Assembly (NCBI GenBank): GCA_001556995.1
Contig: LSKF01000002.1
Location: 4,845 to 68,844 of the forward strand
Origin: Erythrobacteraceae bacterium CCH12-C2
GTDB lineage: Bacteria > Pseudomonadota > Alphaproteobacteria > Sphingomonadales > Sphingomonadaceae
Reading direction: 5' to 3'
Length of the DNA stretch: 64,000 nt
Both the position numbers and the translations under genes were made by a program. The notes below the pieces were generated by a model. The model did not search any database and was not told the origin of the DNA. It saw only the letters and a list, made by a program, of their open reading frames with translations. This document shows, piece after piece, positions 25,417 through 34,804 of the stretch; the first letter of the stretch is position 1, and every line of letters begins with the position of its first letter.

Positions 25417-26481
25417 ATGGTTGAGACAATCCTGATCGGCGCGGGTGCGCTGGGCGCGGCAGCGGCAGCGGGCGCATTCGCGATCACCCGGGACGGGTCG
25501 ATCGTCACCCCTCAGGGGTTAGGCAAGGTCACCACGGCCTCGGGCACCTTCGAGGGCTTCCCGCTTCCCGGCTATGCGCAGAAGTTCGTGACCGACGGCT
25601 ACAAGAGCTATTTCATCGAGGTCGAGCCGGGCATCAAGGTGCACATGCTCGAAGTCGGCGAAGGCTATCCGGTTTTTATGCAGCACGGCAATCCGACCTC
25701 GGGCTTTCTATACCGCAAGGTGGTCGAACAATTGCCGCTCGACCGGGTGCGGGTGATCATGCCGACTCTGGTCGGACTCGGTTTTTCCTCGAAGGTGCCG
25801 GTCAGCATGCACACGGCGGCGAATCACAATCGCTGGATCAACGCGGCGCTGAAGCAGCTCGGGCTCGAACATGTGATCTATGTCGGGCAGGATTGGGGCG
25901 GCCCGATCGGCATCGGCGCGCTGTCGCTGTCGCCCGGGATGGTCAGGGGCATCGTCATCATGAACACCGCGATCCGCGTGACCGAGGTCAAGACCCGCCT
26001 GTCCAAGATCCATGACCTGATGAAGACCCCGATTGTCGGCGAATTTCTTGGCAATGTCCGCAACGCGATCTTCAGGGGCTTGCATCGCCCGCAGCACGAT
26101 CCCGCCTCGATGCCGCAGCCAGTCAAGGATCTCTACGCCCGCCCGGTGCGCGAAAGCGGCAACCACAAGGCACCGCTGGCGATGATGCGGATGGTGCCCG
26201 ACGGGCCCGATCACCCGAGTACGCCGGTGATGCGCGAGCTTGTCCCGTTTGTGCGCGGGCTCGATGTTCCGGTCGAGATCGTATGGGGGATCAACGATCC
26301 GATCCTCGGCGGCGCGGTGCCCGCGATGCTCGAGAATTTTCCTAACGCCCGGGTAACCGAGACACCGGCCGGACACTTCCTGCAGGAAGAGGTCCCCGAG
26401 GTGATCGCGGAGGCGGTGCTGCGCGTGTTCGACCATATTCGCCAGGCCGGACCGCAAACAACGGCAGCATCTGCGGGGTAG
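25417..26481 (+). CDS. membrane-anchored haloalkane-dehalogenase-like hydrolase, paralogue 2
   Basis: 354 residues, start ATG with GGGGAGCAAGG upstream. N-terminal anchor (residues 2-22), then a segment shared with the first copy (TRDGSIVTPQGLGKVTTASGTF, matching in most positions). Core motifs at the same residue numbers: HGNPT (90-94) and GQDWGG (Asp159), followed by WGINDPIL and AGHFLQEEVPE. Conserved halide-site features again point to dehalogenase-like chemistry. A short Ala/Gly-rich tail ends the protein. Retaining two anchored copies suggests two related substrates or steps. Confidence 0.72.
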   Translation: MVETILIGAGALGAAAAAGAFAITRDGSIVTPQGLGKVTTASGTFEGFPLPGYAQKFVTDGYKSYFIEVEPGIKVHMLEVGEGYPVFMQHGNPTSGFLYRKVVEQLPLDRVRVIMPTLVGLGFSSKVPVSMHTAANHNRWINAALKQLGLEHVIYVGQDWGGPIGIGALSLSPGMVRGIVIMNTAIRVTEVKTRLSKIHDLMKTPIVGEFLGNVRNAIFRGLHRPQHDPASMPQPVKDLYARPVRESGNHKAPLAMMRMVPDGPDHPSTPVMRELVPFVRGLDVPVEIVWGINDPILGGAVPAMLENFPNARVTETPAGHFLQEEVPEVIAEAVLRVFDHIRQAGPQTTAASAG

Positions 26482-26557
26482 CGCCGCGGCGTCTGGCGCT
26501 GACGGGACGGACAGCGCCAGACATAAAGCGCTTGCCCCCACCGCGTGCAGCCGCTAA

Positions 26558-26574
26558 TTAATGCAATATATTAG
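26558..26574 (+). promoter_or_regulatory. regulon operator site 8
   Basis: TTAAT-GCAATAT-ATTAG, 86 bases upstream of the monooxygenase ATG. Confidence 0.78.
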
Positions 26575-26660
26575 ACAGTGACGACATGGGTCGGCGCGCC
26601 TCATCTATGGGCGCGTTGCCGGGTGCCGCTTGTCGCGATTAACAAACGAGAGGCAACTGT

Positions 26661-28508
26661 ATGACCACCGTGCTGGACAAGGAAGCCATCCGGCAGAAAT
26701 ACGCAGCCGAACGCGCCAAGCGCCTGCGGCCGGAAGGCAACGAACAATACCAGCGCCTCTCGGGCAAGTTCGCCGATTTCGCTGTCGATCCTCACACGCC
26801 CTTCGTGCCCCGCGATCCCGTAACCGATCATGTCTCCTTCGCCTTCATCGGCGCGGGCATGTCCGGACTCGTCACCGCTGCGCGTCTCAAGGAGGCGGGG
26901 ATCGAAAGTGTCCGGCTGATCGACAAGGCCGGCGGGGTCGGCGGCACCTGGTACTGGAACCGCTATCCCGGCGTGCGCTGCGATACGGCGGCGATGATCT
27001 ACCTGCCGTTGCTCGAGGAAACCGGCTACATGCCGAGCCAGAAATACGTGCCCGGTCACGAAATTCTCGGCCATTGCGAGCGGATCGCGAAGCATTACGG
27101 CCTCTATGACAAGGCCCTGTTCCATACCGAAATCGGTTCGGTGGAATGGCAGGAAGATGCACGGGTGTGGCGCATCACCACCAATCGCGGAGACGATTTC
27201 ACCGCCAAATACCTCGGCATGGGAACCGGCCCGCTGCACGTCGCCAAGCTGCCGGGAATCCCCGGTATCGAGACTTTCAAGGGCAAGCAGTTCCACACCA
27301 GCCGGTGGGATTACGACTACACCGGTGGCGATGCGCTCGGCGCACCGATGGACAGGCTTACGGACAAGCGGGTGGCGGTGATCGGCACCGGCGCGACCGG
27401 GGTTCAGTGCATTCCGCAGGTCGCCAAGACTGCCGGCCAGCTGTTCGTTTTCCAACGCACACCATCTTCGGTCGATGTGCGCGGCAATCACCCGATCGAT
27501 CCGCAGTGGTTCGCTCAGATTGCCACACCGGGCTGGCAGAAGCGCTGGATGGACAATTTCGTCGACAATGTCGGGCGCGGTCTGCCGTCCGAAGATCTGA
27601 TCAACGATGGCTGGACCGCGATCTCGCGGCGCATCCGGGAGAAGGTTCTTGATGGTCGGCCGATGTGGTTGGCAAGGCTGGCCACGCGGATAGCGGGCGC
27701 GCTGGGGCGTCCCCCGCGCCAGATGAGCCCGGAGAAGATCCTGGCAGCGATCGAGGATGCCGATATCGAGAAGATGGAGGAAATCCGCGCCCGGGTAGAT
27801 GCGGTCGTCAAGGACCGGGACACCGCCGAGCATCTCAAGGCGTGGTATTCGCAGCTCTGCAAGCGCCCCTGCTTCAGCGACGAATATCTCGATTCTTTCA
27901 ATTCGCCCAACACGACGCTGGTGGACACCGACGGCAAGGGCGTTGAGCGGATCACCGAAACCGGACTGGTGGTGGGCGGCGAGCATTACGAGGTCGATTG
28001 CATCGTCTATGCATCGGGCTTCGAGTTCGGGGCCAACTTCCAGATGAAGACTGGGTTCGATATCAAGGGGCGCGGTGGCCAGCTCTTGTCGGAATATTGG
28101 GCCGAGGGGCTGCGCACTCTGCACGGCCTGCATGTCCCCGGGTTCCCGAATGCGTTCATGGTGCAGATGAACCAGGCCGCCAACATGGTGACCAACATCC
28201 CTCACAACATTGTCGATCACGCGGCAACCGTCGCGCAGGTGATCGCCCATGCCGAGCGCGAAGGTTATGCTGAGGTCGAGCCGACCGAGGAGGCGGTCTC
28301 TCAATGGGTCGAGTTGATCCTGACCGGCCAAGGCTCGCTGATCGCCTCGACAGACTGCACACCCGGCTTCTGGAACAATGAAGGCCAGGGCTGGAGCAAG
28401 GAATTCCGGCAATCGCAGGGCCATCCGGGCGGCGCGGAAGGGTACTTCAATCATATCAACGCGTGGCGCCGATCGGGCACTTACGAAGGGCTGGTCTTCA
28501 AGAAATGA
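26661..28508 (+). CDS. Baeyer-Villiger-type flavin monooxygenase
   Basis: 615 residues. FAD-binding GAGMSG (64-69), [11 protein letters not shown] (94-104), the Baeyer-Villiger fingerprint [12 protein letters not shown] (206-217) and the NADPH site VIGTGATG (241-248) are all present. Such enzymes insert oxygen next to a ketone to give an ester or lactone, using NADPH and O2. The long N-terminus ([18 protein letters not shown]) and overall length recall the roughly 600-residue class that accepts large cyclic ketones or steroids; that sub-class call is from memory. No signal peptide, so it acts in the cytoplasm. Start ATG preceded by GAGAGG. Single-gene unit behind operator 8. Confidence 0.88.
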   Translation: MTTVLDKEAIRQKYAAERAKRLRPEGNEQYQRLSGKFADFAVDPHTPFVPRDPVTDHVSFAFIGAGMSGLVTAARLKEAGIESVRLIDKAGGVGGTWYWNRYPGVRCDTAAMIYLPLLEETGYMPSQKYVPGHEILGHCERIAKHYGLYDKALFHTEIGSVEWQEDARVWRITTNRGDDFTAKYLGMGTGPLHVAKLPGIPGIETFKGKQFHTSRWDYDYTGGDALGAPMDRLTDKRVAVIGTGATGVQCIPQVAKTAGQLFVFQRTPSSVDVRGNHPIDPQWFAQIATPGWQKRWMDNFVDNVGRGLPSEDLINDGWTAISRRIREKVLDGRPMWLARLATRIAGALGRPPRQMSPEKILAAIEDADIEKMEEIRARVDAVVKDRDTAEHLKAWYSQLCKRPCFSDEYLDSFNSPNTTLVDTDGKGVERITETGLVVGGEHYEVDCIVYASGFEFGANFQMKTGFDIKGRGGQLLSEYWAEGLRTLHGLHVPGFPNAFMVQMNQAANMVTNIPHNIVDHAATVAQVIAHAEREGYAEVEPTEEAVSQWVELILTGQGSLIASTDCTPGFWNNEGQGWSKEFRQSQGHPGGAEGYFNHINAWRRSGTYEGLVFKK

Positions 28509-28553
28509 GACCGCGCTGGGCGGGCCCTTGATCGCCTTCTCGTCTTGCACCAG

Positions 28554-28570
28554 TTAATTCATCGCATTAG
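28554..28570 (+). promoter_or_regulatory. regulon operator site 9
   Basis: TTAAT-TCATCGC-ATTAG, 37 bases upstream of the third sulfatase ATG. It differs from the reverse of site 1 at only two spacer positions. Confidence 0.78.
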
Positions 28571-28607
28571 AGCTTGGTGGTGACTGCGACTGCGATTGGG
28601 GAAAGTG

Positions 28608-30281
28608 ATGCTGAGAAAGATCCTGGTTGCAGTTGTCGGGCTGGTCATCCTTGCCGGGGCCATCGGCTGGTTCAACCGCAATGCGATAATGACCGCGCTG
28701 CTGATGCTTCGGATCGAGGCGACCAAGGAACATGTCGATCCCCCTCGAGACATCGTATGGGATCAGGGGCCAGCCACTGTCGACACGACCGTCTCGCAGC
28801 GGCCGCCCAACGTGGTGTTCATCCTGTTCGACGATTTCGGCTACAATGATCTCACCACATTTGGCGGCGGCGTGGCGGGCGGCAGGGTGCCCACCCCGAA
28901 CATCGACAAGTTCGCTGGTCAGGGCGCGATCTTCAATCAGGCCTATTCCGGCACATCGACCTGCGCGCCGTCGCGGGCGATGCTAATGACTGGGCGCTAT
29001 CCGACCCGCACGGGTTTCGAATTCACGCCGATCCCCGATGGCATGGCAAAGGCGCTACCGATCTTCGCGGCAGGAATGGATCGCGGTGAGATGCCGCCGA
29101 CCGTGTTCAATCCCGAGTTCGACGAAGAGAAGATGCCCTTCAAAAATCAGGGGCTCCGCGGCTCGGAAGTCACCATCGCGGAACTGCTCAAGACCAAGGG
29201 CTACCACACTGTCCACATCGGCAAGTGGCACCTTGGCGAGGCGGACGAGTTCAAGGCCAATGCGCAAGGCTTCGACGAGAGCCTGAACATGCACAATGGG
29301 ATGTATCTCCCTGAAGACGATCCCAACGTCGTCAACGCCAAGCTCGATTTCGACCCGATCGACAAGTTCTTCTGGGCCAAGCTGCAATTCGCCGCGACCT
29401 TTAACGGGAGCAAGCCCTTCGAACCGGGCGGCTACATCACCGATTGGTGGACCGACCAGTCACTCAAGGTCATCGAGGCCAACCGCAACCGGCCGTTCTT
29501 TCTCTACATGGCCCATTGGGGCGTGCACACGCCGCTTCAAGCGACACGGGAGGACTTTGAGGCGGTGGGCGACATAAGGCCTCACCGCCTGCGGGTATAT
29601 GCCGCGATGGTGCGCGCGCTGGACCGCAGCGTCGGACGGATCATGGCGAAGCTCGACGAGGAAGGCCTCGCCGATAACACCATCGTCGTGCTCAGCAGCG
29701 ATAATGGCGGGGCGGGCTATGTCGGCTTACCCGACATCAATGCCCCCTATCGCGGCTGGAAGATCACGCTGTTCGAAGGCGGCATTCGCGTGCCGATGTT
29801 CGTGCGCTGGCCGAAAGCCATTACCCCCGGCACGCGGATCGACACCCCAGTTGCGCATATCGATCTCCTGCCGACCCTCGCATCGGCTGCCGGCGTGCCG
29901 CTGCCCAAGGACAGAATCATCGACGGACGCAATATCCTCCCGCTCGCAACCGGGACCGGCGCCTTCTCACGCCCCAATAATGCAATTTTCTGGCAATCGG
30001 GCGCCTATCAGGTGGTGCGGGCGGGCGACTGGAAGCTCCAGATCGATGGCACGCGCAAGAAGACATGGCTGTTCGACCTTGCTGCGGATCCCACTGAGCA
30101 GAACAACCTCGCCGCAAAGCAACCGGGCAAAGTCTCCGAACTCACGCAATTGCTGGCCGACCACCGCAAAGGCGCGGTGAAGCCGCTCTACCCCTTCAAG
30201 CTCGCCAGCCCGGTCTTGATCGACAAGACCGAAGGCCAGAAGGCCGTCCGCGGTGACGAATACGTGATCTGGCCGAACTAG
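28608..30281 (+). CDS. membrane-anchored arylsulfatase (FGly type), paralogue
   Basis: 557 residues from the ATG at 28608 (GGGGAAAG upstream); TTG at 28596 and GTG at 28605 are weaker options. Anchor KILVAVVGLVILAGAIGWF, metal site NVVFILFDDFGYND, FGly motif TCAPSRAMLMTGRYPTRTG (Cys119), HIGKWHLGEAD, SSDNGGAG, and a C-terminal RAGDWKLQIDG segment. Colinear and very similar to the sulfatase at 19332, differing mainly in the loop after the FGly helix, a region often involved in substrate choice. Substrate unknown. Ends with an EYVIWPN tail almost identical to that of the paralogue. Confidence 0.88.
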   Translation: MLRKILVAVVGLVILAGAIGWFNRNAIMTALLMLRIEATKEHVDPPRDIVWDQGPATVDTTVSQRPPNVVFILFDDFGYNDLTTFGGGVAGGRVPTPNIDKFAGQGAIFNQAYSGTSTCAPSRAMLMTGRYPTRTGFEFTPIPDGMAKALPIFAAGMDRGEMPPTVFNPEFDEEKMPFKNQGLRGSEVTIAELLKTKGYHTVHIGKWHLGEADEFKANAQGFDESLNMHNGMYLPEDDPNVVNAKLDFDPIDKFFWAKLQFAATFNGSKPFEPGGYITDWWTDQSLKVIEANRNRPFFLYMAHWGVHTPLQATREDFEAVGDIRPHRLRVYAAMVRALDRSVGRIMAKLDEEGLADNTIVVLSSDNGGAGYVGLPDINAPYRGWKITLFEGGIRVPMFVRWPKAITPGTRIDTPVAHIDLLPTLASAAGVPLPKDRIIDGRNILPLATGTGAFSRPNNAIFWQSGAYQVVRAGDWKLQIDGTRKKTWLFDLAADPTEQNNLAAKQPGKVSELTQLLADHRKGAVKPLYPFKLASPVLIDKTEGQKAVRGDEYVIWPN

Positions 30282-30425
30282 CCCGAGAACGGGCGGGCCG
30301 GAATGGGCCGATCGTCCGCAAGGCAGCTTGCCAAAACAGAGCTTTGACGAACCCCTTGTCTCTTCAGCATAGCCGTCCGCCCCGGCGACGCGGTGCGCAT
30401 GCAATTCCCCCTTGCGAAACCGCGC

Positions 30426-30442
30426 ATAATATTTAACATTAA
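30426..30442 (+). promoter_or_regulatory. regulon operator site 10
   Basis: ATAATATTTAACATTAA; reverse strand TTAAT-GTTAAAT-ATTAT. 52 bases upstream of the TonB-dependent receptor. Confidence 0.75.
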
Positions 30443-30494
30443 TGCTTCGCAGTAGAGCGGGCCGGAACCCGACGCTGCCCGATGGAGGGGAAAC

Positions 30495-33146
30495 ATGGTC
30501 AAGGTAACTCGTCAGCGTCTCGCACAGCGGCGCAAGGTGGCGTTGTTCGCGGGTACGGCGCTGCCGGTTCTGTTGCTGGGATTGGCCGCACCCGCATCGG
30601 CGCAGGATCAGGCTGATCCCGATCAGAGCGACCCGGCATCGGCCGCGCCGCGCGTGCCGACCATCGTGGTGACCGCAAACAAGCGCGAGGAGACGCTGCA
30701 GGACACACCGATCGCGGTCTCGGTGGTTCAAGCCGAGGAGATCGAACAGGCTGAGATCCAGGACCTGCTTGACCTCCAGACGCTGGTTCCCTCGCTCGCC
30801 ATCCGGCAGGGCCAGACTTCGGGTAATACCAATTTCTTCATCCGCGGCTTCGGCAACGGCCAGAACGCGATCGGGCTCGAGCCGTCGGTCGGGGTGTTCA
30901 TCGACGGGGTCTATCGCTCGCGCTCGGCTGCTTCGATCTCCGACCTGCCGAACCTTGAGCGGGTCGAGGTCCTGCGCGGCCCCCAATCGACCCTGTTCGG
31001 CAAGAACGCGTCGGTGGGCGTGATTTCGGTGACTACGCGCAAGCCGCAGTTCGAGCTGGGCGGCCATGTCGAAGCCAGCGTTGGCAACTATGGTCTGCAC
31101 CGCTTGGAAGCGTATATTACAGGTCCGATTAACGATACGCTGGCGGTTGCCTTGGGTGGCAATGTCAACCTGCGTGACGGCTATGTCGAGGATCTCGGCA
31201 CCGGAGGCGACTACAACGAACGCGACCGTTCGGGCATCCGCGGCGATATCCTGTGGGAGCCCTCGCTCGATGTCAGCTTCCGCCTGATCGCCGACTATGA
31301 CGAGATCGACGAGAATTGCTGCATCCTTACCAATCTCGTCGAAGGCCCGACCGGCGCCAGCATCCGCGCGCTGGGCGGGCAATTCGTCTCGGAAGACCCG
31401 TTCTCGTACAACGTGTTCTACGATATCGTGCCGAGCAACCGGATCGAGAACTACGGCGTATCCCTTGAGGGCGATTTCGACTTCGACTTCGCGACGTTGA
31501 CCAGCATCACTGCCTATCGCCGCAACGACGTCGAGTCCCAGTTCGATCCCGATGCGACCAGCCTCCGATTGTTTGCAACAAACTCAGGCCAATCGGAAAT
31601 CGAGACCTTCACGCAGGAAGTCCGGTTGCAATCCAACGGCGCGGGCAAGCTGTTGGACTGGATGATCGGGGGCTTCTACTTCGATGAGCGGCTCCAGTCC
31701 GGCAACGACCTCTTCTATGGCGCGGACTACCGGCGCTATCTGGGCGCGCTGCTGGGCAACCCCACGCAGGTTGCCACATTCGAGGCCGCTGCCGGGGTGC
31801 CGGCCGGCACCTTTGCCGCACCCGGACAAGGCATTTCCGAGAGGAGCGAGCAGGACAACACCGCCTGGTCGATCTTCGGCAATGTCGATTTGCATCTGAC
31901 CGACCGTCTGACCGCCACTTTCGGGATCAGCCACACCGAAGATCGCAAGGACGTTTCAGTCACCGCGCTCAGCACCGATGCGCTGGCAGCGGTCAATCTC
32001 GACCAGCTCGGCTACAACACCACGCTCAGGAACCTGCTGGCTGCGCGCGGCGTGAATTTGCAGAATCCGGCGTCGGTGGGGCCGTTCGTCGCAGCCAATC
32101 CGGGCATCTACGCGCAACTCCAGCAGCAGTCCCTGACGACCGCGCTTGGCACCGGCAACCCCTTCAATGCACTTCGTGCGCTGCAGTTCTTCCCACCCTT
32201 CGTCAATCTCCCCAACGCAGTGGAAGACGGACAATCGCGCGACAACAGCACCGACTTCACGATCCGCCTCGCTTATGAGCTGACTGACCAGATCAGCGTC
32301 TATGCGTCCTATGCGACGGGCTTCAAGGCGAGTTCGTGGAACCTGTCGCGGCAGAGCAGGCCGCCGGCCGCGATCCTCGTCCCCGGCAATCCGGTGGTCG
32401 ATCCGGTCACCCGCCAGGTTGTCCGAGCGACGCCTGCCTCGCCTGTCACAAGCGCGGGCCTTTACTCGACAAATCTCCTGCCTGGGACACGCCTTGCCTC
32501 GCCCGAGGACGCCGAGGTCTATGAGTTGGGAATCAAGGGCACATTCGATAATTTCGCCTTCACTCTCACGGTGTTCGATCAGACACTGAAGAACTTCCAG
32601 ACCACTGTCTTCACGCAGAACGGCTTCGTATTTGCCAACGCCGCCGAGCAATCGACATTTGGCGTGGAGGCCGACTTCCGCTGGAGCCCGCTCGACGGGC
32701 TGTTCTTGATCGGGGGCGCTACATTCCTCGACCCAGTCTATGACAGCTTCCCCAATTTCGGGCCGGGCATCGACATCTCCGGGCAACAGCCGCAGGGCGT
32801 TGCCGAGACGCAGTTCACGCTCGGCTCGAACTACAATTTCACCATCGGCAACCTCGACGCTTTCGTTCGGGCGGATTGGCAGTATATCGGCAATTCGCCG
32901 TTCCTCGATGATCCGAACGAGGCGGCCCGGCTGGTGGGCAGCGGCTTTTCGCGCGAGCAGAACCTCGTGAACATGTCGGTCGGGATCAGGACCTCCGGCG
33001 ATTTTGCGATGTCCTTGTGGGCGCGCAACCTGCTCGACGATGAGCATATCGTTTTCGCCACGCCCGCCCTGGCACAGGCCGGCACGATCAACGGCGCGCC
33101 CAATCAGCCGCGCACGTACGGGGTGACGATCCGCAAGTCGTTCTAA
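30495..33146 (+). CDS. TonB-dependent outer-membrane receptor
   Basis: 883 residues. Signal peptide ending at ASA-Q (about residue 36). Plug domain: TIVVTANKREETLQDTPIAVSVV (a TonB-box-like start), IRGFGNG, GVFIDGVYRSRSA and LRGPQSTLFGKNASVGVISVTTRKP. The C-terminal beta barrel ends with YGVTIRKSF and its terminal Phe. It would import the compound handled by the cluster across the outer membrane. Start ATG with GGAGGGGAAAC upstream. Control by operator 10 ties uptake to the enzymes. No SusD-like partner is present, as is normal in sphingomonads. Confidence 0.92.
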   Translation: MVKVTRQRLAQRRKVALFAGTALPVLLLGLAAPASAQDQADPDQSDPASAAPRVPTIVVTANKREETLQDTPIAVSVVQAEEIEQAEIQDLLDLQTLVPSLAIRQGQTSGNTNFFIRGFGNGQNAIGLEPSVGVFIDGVYRSRSAASISDLPNLERVEVLRGPQSTLFGKNASVGVISVTTRKPQFELGGHVEASVGNYGLHRLEAYITGPINDTLAVALGGNVNLRDGYVEDLGTGGDYNERDRSGIRGDILWEPSLDVSFRLIADYDEIDENCCILTNLVEGPTGASIRALGGQFVSEDPFSYNVFYDIVPSNRIENYGVSLEGDFDFDFATLTSITAYRRNDVESQFDPDATSLRLFATNSGQSEIETFTQEVRLQSNGAGKLLDWMIGGFYFDERLQSGNDLFYGADYRRYLGALLGNPTQVATFEAAAGVPAGTFAAPGQGISERSEQDNTAWSIFGNVDLHLTDRLTATFGISHTEDRKDVSVTALSTDALAAVNLDQLGYNTTLRNLLAARGVNLQNPASVGPFVAANPGIYAQLQQQSLTTALGTGNPFNALRALQFFPPFVNLPNAVEDGQSRDNSTDFTIRLAYELTDQISVYASYATGFKASSWNLSRQSRPPAAILVPGNPVVDPVTRQVVRATPASPVTSAGLYSTNLLPGTRLASPEDAEVYELGIKGTFDNFAFTLTVFDQTLKNFQTTVFTQNGFVFANAAEQSTFGVEADFRWSPLDGLFLIGGATFLDPVYDSFPNFGPGIDISGQQPQGVAETQFTLGSNYNFTIGNLDAFVRADWQYIGNSPFLDDPNEAARLVGSGFSREQNLVNMSVGIRTSGDFAMSLWARNLLDDEHIVFATPALAQAGTINGAPNQPRTYGVTIRKSF

Positions 33147-33181
33147 CCGCTACGCCGAAACCAACTCGGCTTCGACCTCGC

Positions 33182-33215
33182 GAAAACCTCAGGAGCCCAG
33201 CTTCCTGAGGTTTTC
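33182..33215. terminator. bidirectional terminator inside the transporter gene end
   Basis: GAAAACCTCAGGA (33182-33194) pairs perfectly over 13 bp with TCCTGAGGTTTTC (33203-33215). The A/T-rich ends let it serve both strands. It spans the stop and last codons of the minus-strand transporter and lies 36 bases after the receptor stop. Confidence 0.75.
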
Positions 33216-34685
33216 CTCGTGGGTGGCCCGATCGATCCGGTAGGTCGAGATGACCCCTATCATCGCGATCCAGAGCGCCAGCACGAGCGGCACGTAATAG
33301 GCCCCCATCCGCCAGACGGCATCGGCACTGACTTCCTCCGGCTTGGCACCTGGCGAGACGCCGGCGAGCGTCAGGATCGTCGTTGCAGCCATCACCCCGA
33401 TGCCGCGCACGGCCTTGTCGATGAAGGTCTCGGCAGCAATGAAGACGCCTTCGGATCGTCGGCCGGTCTGCAGTTCGCTGTCCTCCACCAGATCGGCGAG
33501 CATCGATGCGAACAGGATCTGGAAGCAGATGATCAGCCCGATATCGAGGATGTTGGTGATGGTCACGAACCAGAAGATGAAAGGCGTCCCGTTGGGCGGC
33601 AGCAGGTTGAGCAGCCGCAGAATGATCGGTACGGGCGCGCCGACGAAGGCTGCCAACCCGACAAGGATGGCGCCGCGCTTCTTGCCCAGTTTGCGCGAGA
33701 CGAAAGGTGCCAGAACCAGCCCGATGCCCGCAGCAACAAAGGTACCGATGAAGATCGCGCCTGTCTGGCGCTCGTCGAAGCCCCAGAAATAGGTGAGGAA
33801 ATAGAGCGAAAGACCCGCGGCAAGCCCACCTGCGATGGCCGCCAGCGTCGCCGCGATGAACAGCGAAAGGAAGGAGCGGTTGGAAAGCGTCTCGATCAGC
33901 TCGACGAAGATGAGCCCGATCGTCAGCCTGCGTGGCGGAGGAGCGGACTTCAGGTAGGGAATACGCGAATGGGTGCCGGCCGCGCTAACGATGACTGACA
34001 GCAGGATGGCCACCGCCCCCACCAGGCCGTAGACAGGGTAGGCATCGCGGTTGAACCGCCCGTCGGAAATGGCGGCGGTCACGAACGTCGGGAACAAAAC
34101 CGCGAACATCCAGACCGATATCGCGTTGCCTCCCACCCAGGCGAGAAAATACCTCAGGCTGTAGAGCGCTGTGCGCTCGTGATAGTCCGGCGTGAGTTCG
34201 GGCACGAGTGCACTGGCCGGGGTGCGGTAGAAGGTGATCGCGGTCCGCACGATCACCGCCATCGTCATAAGGTACCAGAACAGCACTGTCTGGCTGGCGT
34301 TTGCGGGCGGGGTCCACAGGAAATAGAAGCTCGCCGCCAGCGGGATAGCCGAGGCATAGAGAAACGGGTGGCGCCTGCCCCAGCGCGAATGCAGATTATC
34401 GGACCAATAGCCGACCACCGGATCGCTGATCGCATCGCAAACCAGCGAGATCAGGATCGCCAATCCGACCAGCCGCGCATCGAGGCCGACAACCTGACTG
34501 TAGAAGATCAGCAGAAAGAAATCGAAAGCCGCCGCGGTTATTCCTGGACCGATCGCACCAATCCCGAATGCGAGCTTGGTGGGCCTCGAAAGCGGCTGCT
34601 GAGCACCATCGCGCTTTGCAGGAAAAGTTGGTTGAGGTAGATGGGATGAGCACCCAGGTGCTGGGGTATCAGATTGATTGGACAC
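33189..34685 (-). CDS. GPH-family (MelB-like) cation symporter
   Basis: 498 residues from a GTG at 34685 with GAGGGGAA seven bases upstream; ATGs at 34709 and 34796 are weaker. Twelve membrane segments can be followed. The MFS/GPH signature LVCDAISDPVVGYWSDNLHSRWGRRHPFLYASAIPL lies after the second helix. GPH proteins import sugars, glycosides or other solutes with Na+ or H+. It probably carries the cluster substrate, or a product made in the periplasm, into the cytoplasm. Divergent from tetR with operator 11 between them. Confidence 0.82.
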   Translation of the reverse strand: MSNQSDTPAPGCSSHLPQPTFPAKRDGAQQPLSRPTKLAFGIGAIGPGITAAAFDFFLLIFYSQVVGLDARLVGLAILISLVCDAISDPVVGYWSDNLHSRWGRRHPFLYASAIPLAASFYFLWTPPANASQTVLFWYLMTMAVIVRTAITFYRTPASALVPELTPDYHERTALYSLRYFLAWVGGNAISVWMFAVLFPTFVTAAISDGRFNRDAYPVYGLVGAVAILLSVIVSAAGTHSRIPYLKSAPPPRRLTIGLIFVELIETLSNRSFLSLFIAATLAAIAGGLAAGLSLYFLTYFWGFDERQTGAIFIGTFVAAGIGLVLAPFVSRKLGKKRGAILVGLAAFVGAPVPIILRLLNLLPPNGTPFIFWFVTITNILDIGLIICFQILFASMLADLVEDSELQTGRRSEGVFIAAETFIDKAVRGIGVMAATTILTLAGVSPGAKPEEVSADAVWRMGAYYVPLVLALWIAMIGVISTYRIDRATHEENLRKLGS

Positions 34686-34785
34686 GCATTCGTTCCCCTC
34701 GCGGGCCATTTTGCGATTGCCAGCCGGACGCGCGATCTTCTTTCCTTGGCACTCAGTCGGAGAGTGTGGTATCCCATGGACTGCA

Positions 34786-34802
34786 TTAATGTGCAATATT
34801 AG
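34786..34802 (+). promoter_or_regulatory. regulon operator site 11, next to the tetR start
   Basis: TTAAT-GTGCAAT-ATTAG ends two bases before the tetR ATG and lies 100 bases upstream of the transporter GTG. This placement fits autorepression plus control of the divergent transporter. No ribosome site precedes the ATG at 34805, so the mRNA may be leaderless. Confidence 0.78.
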
Positions 34803-34804
34803 AC

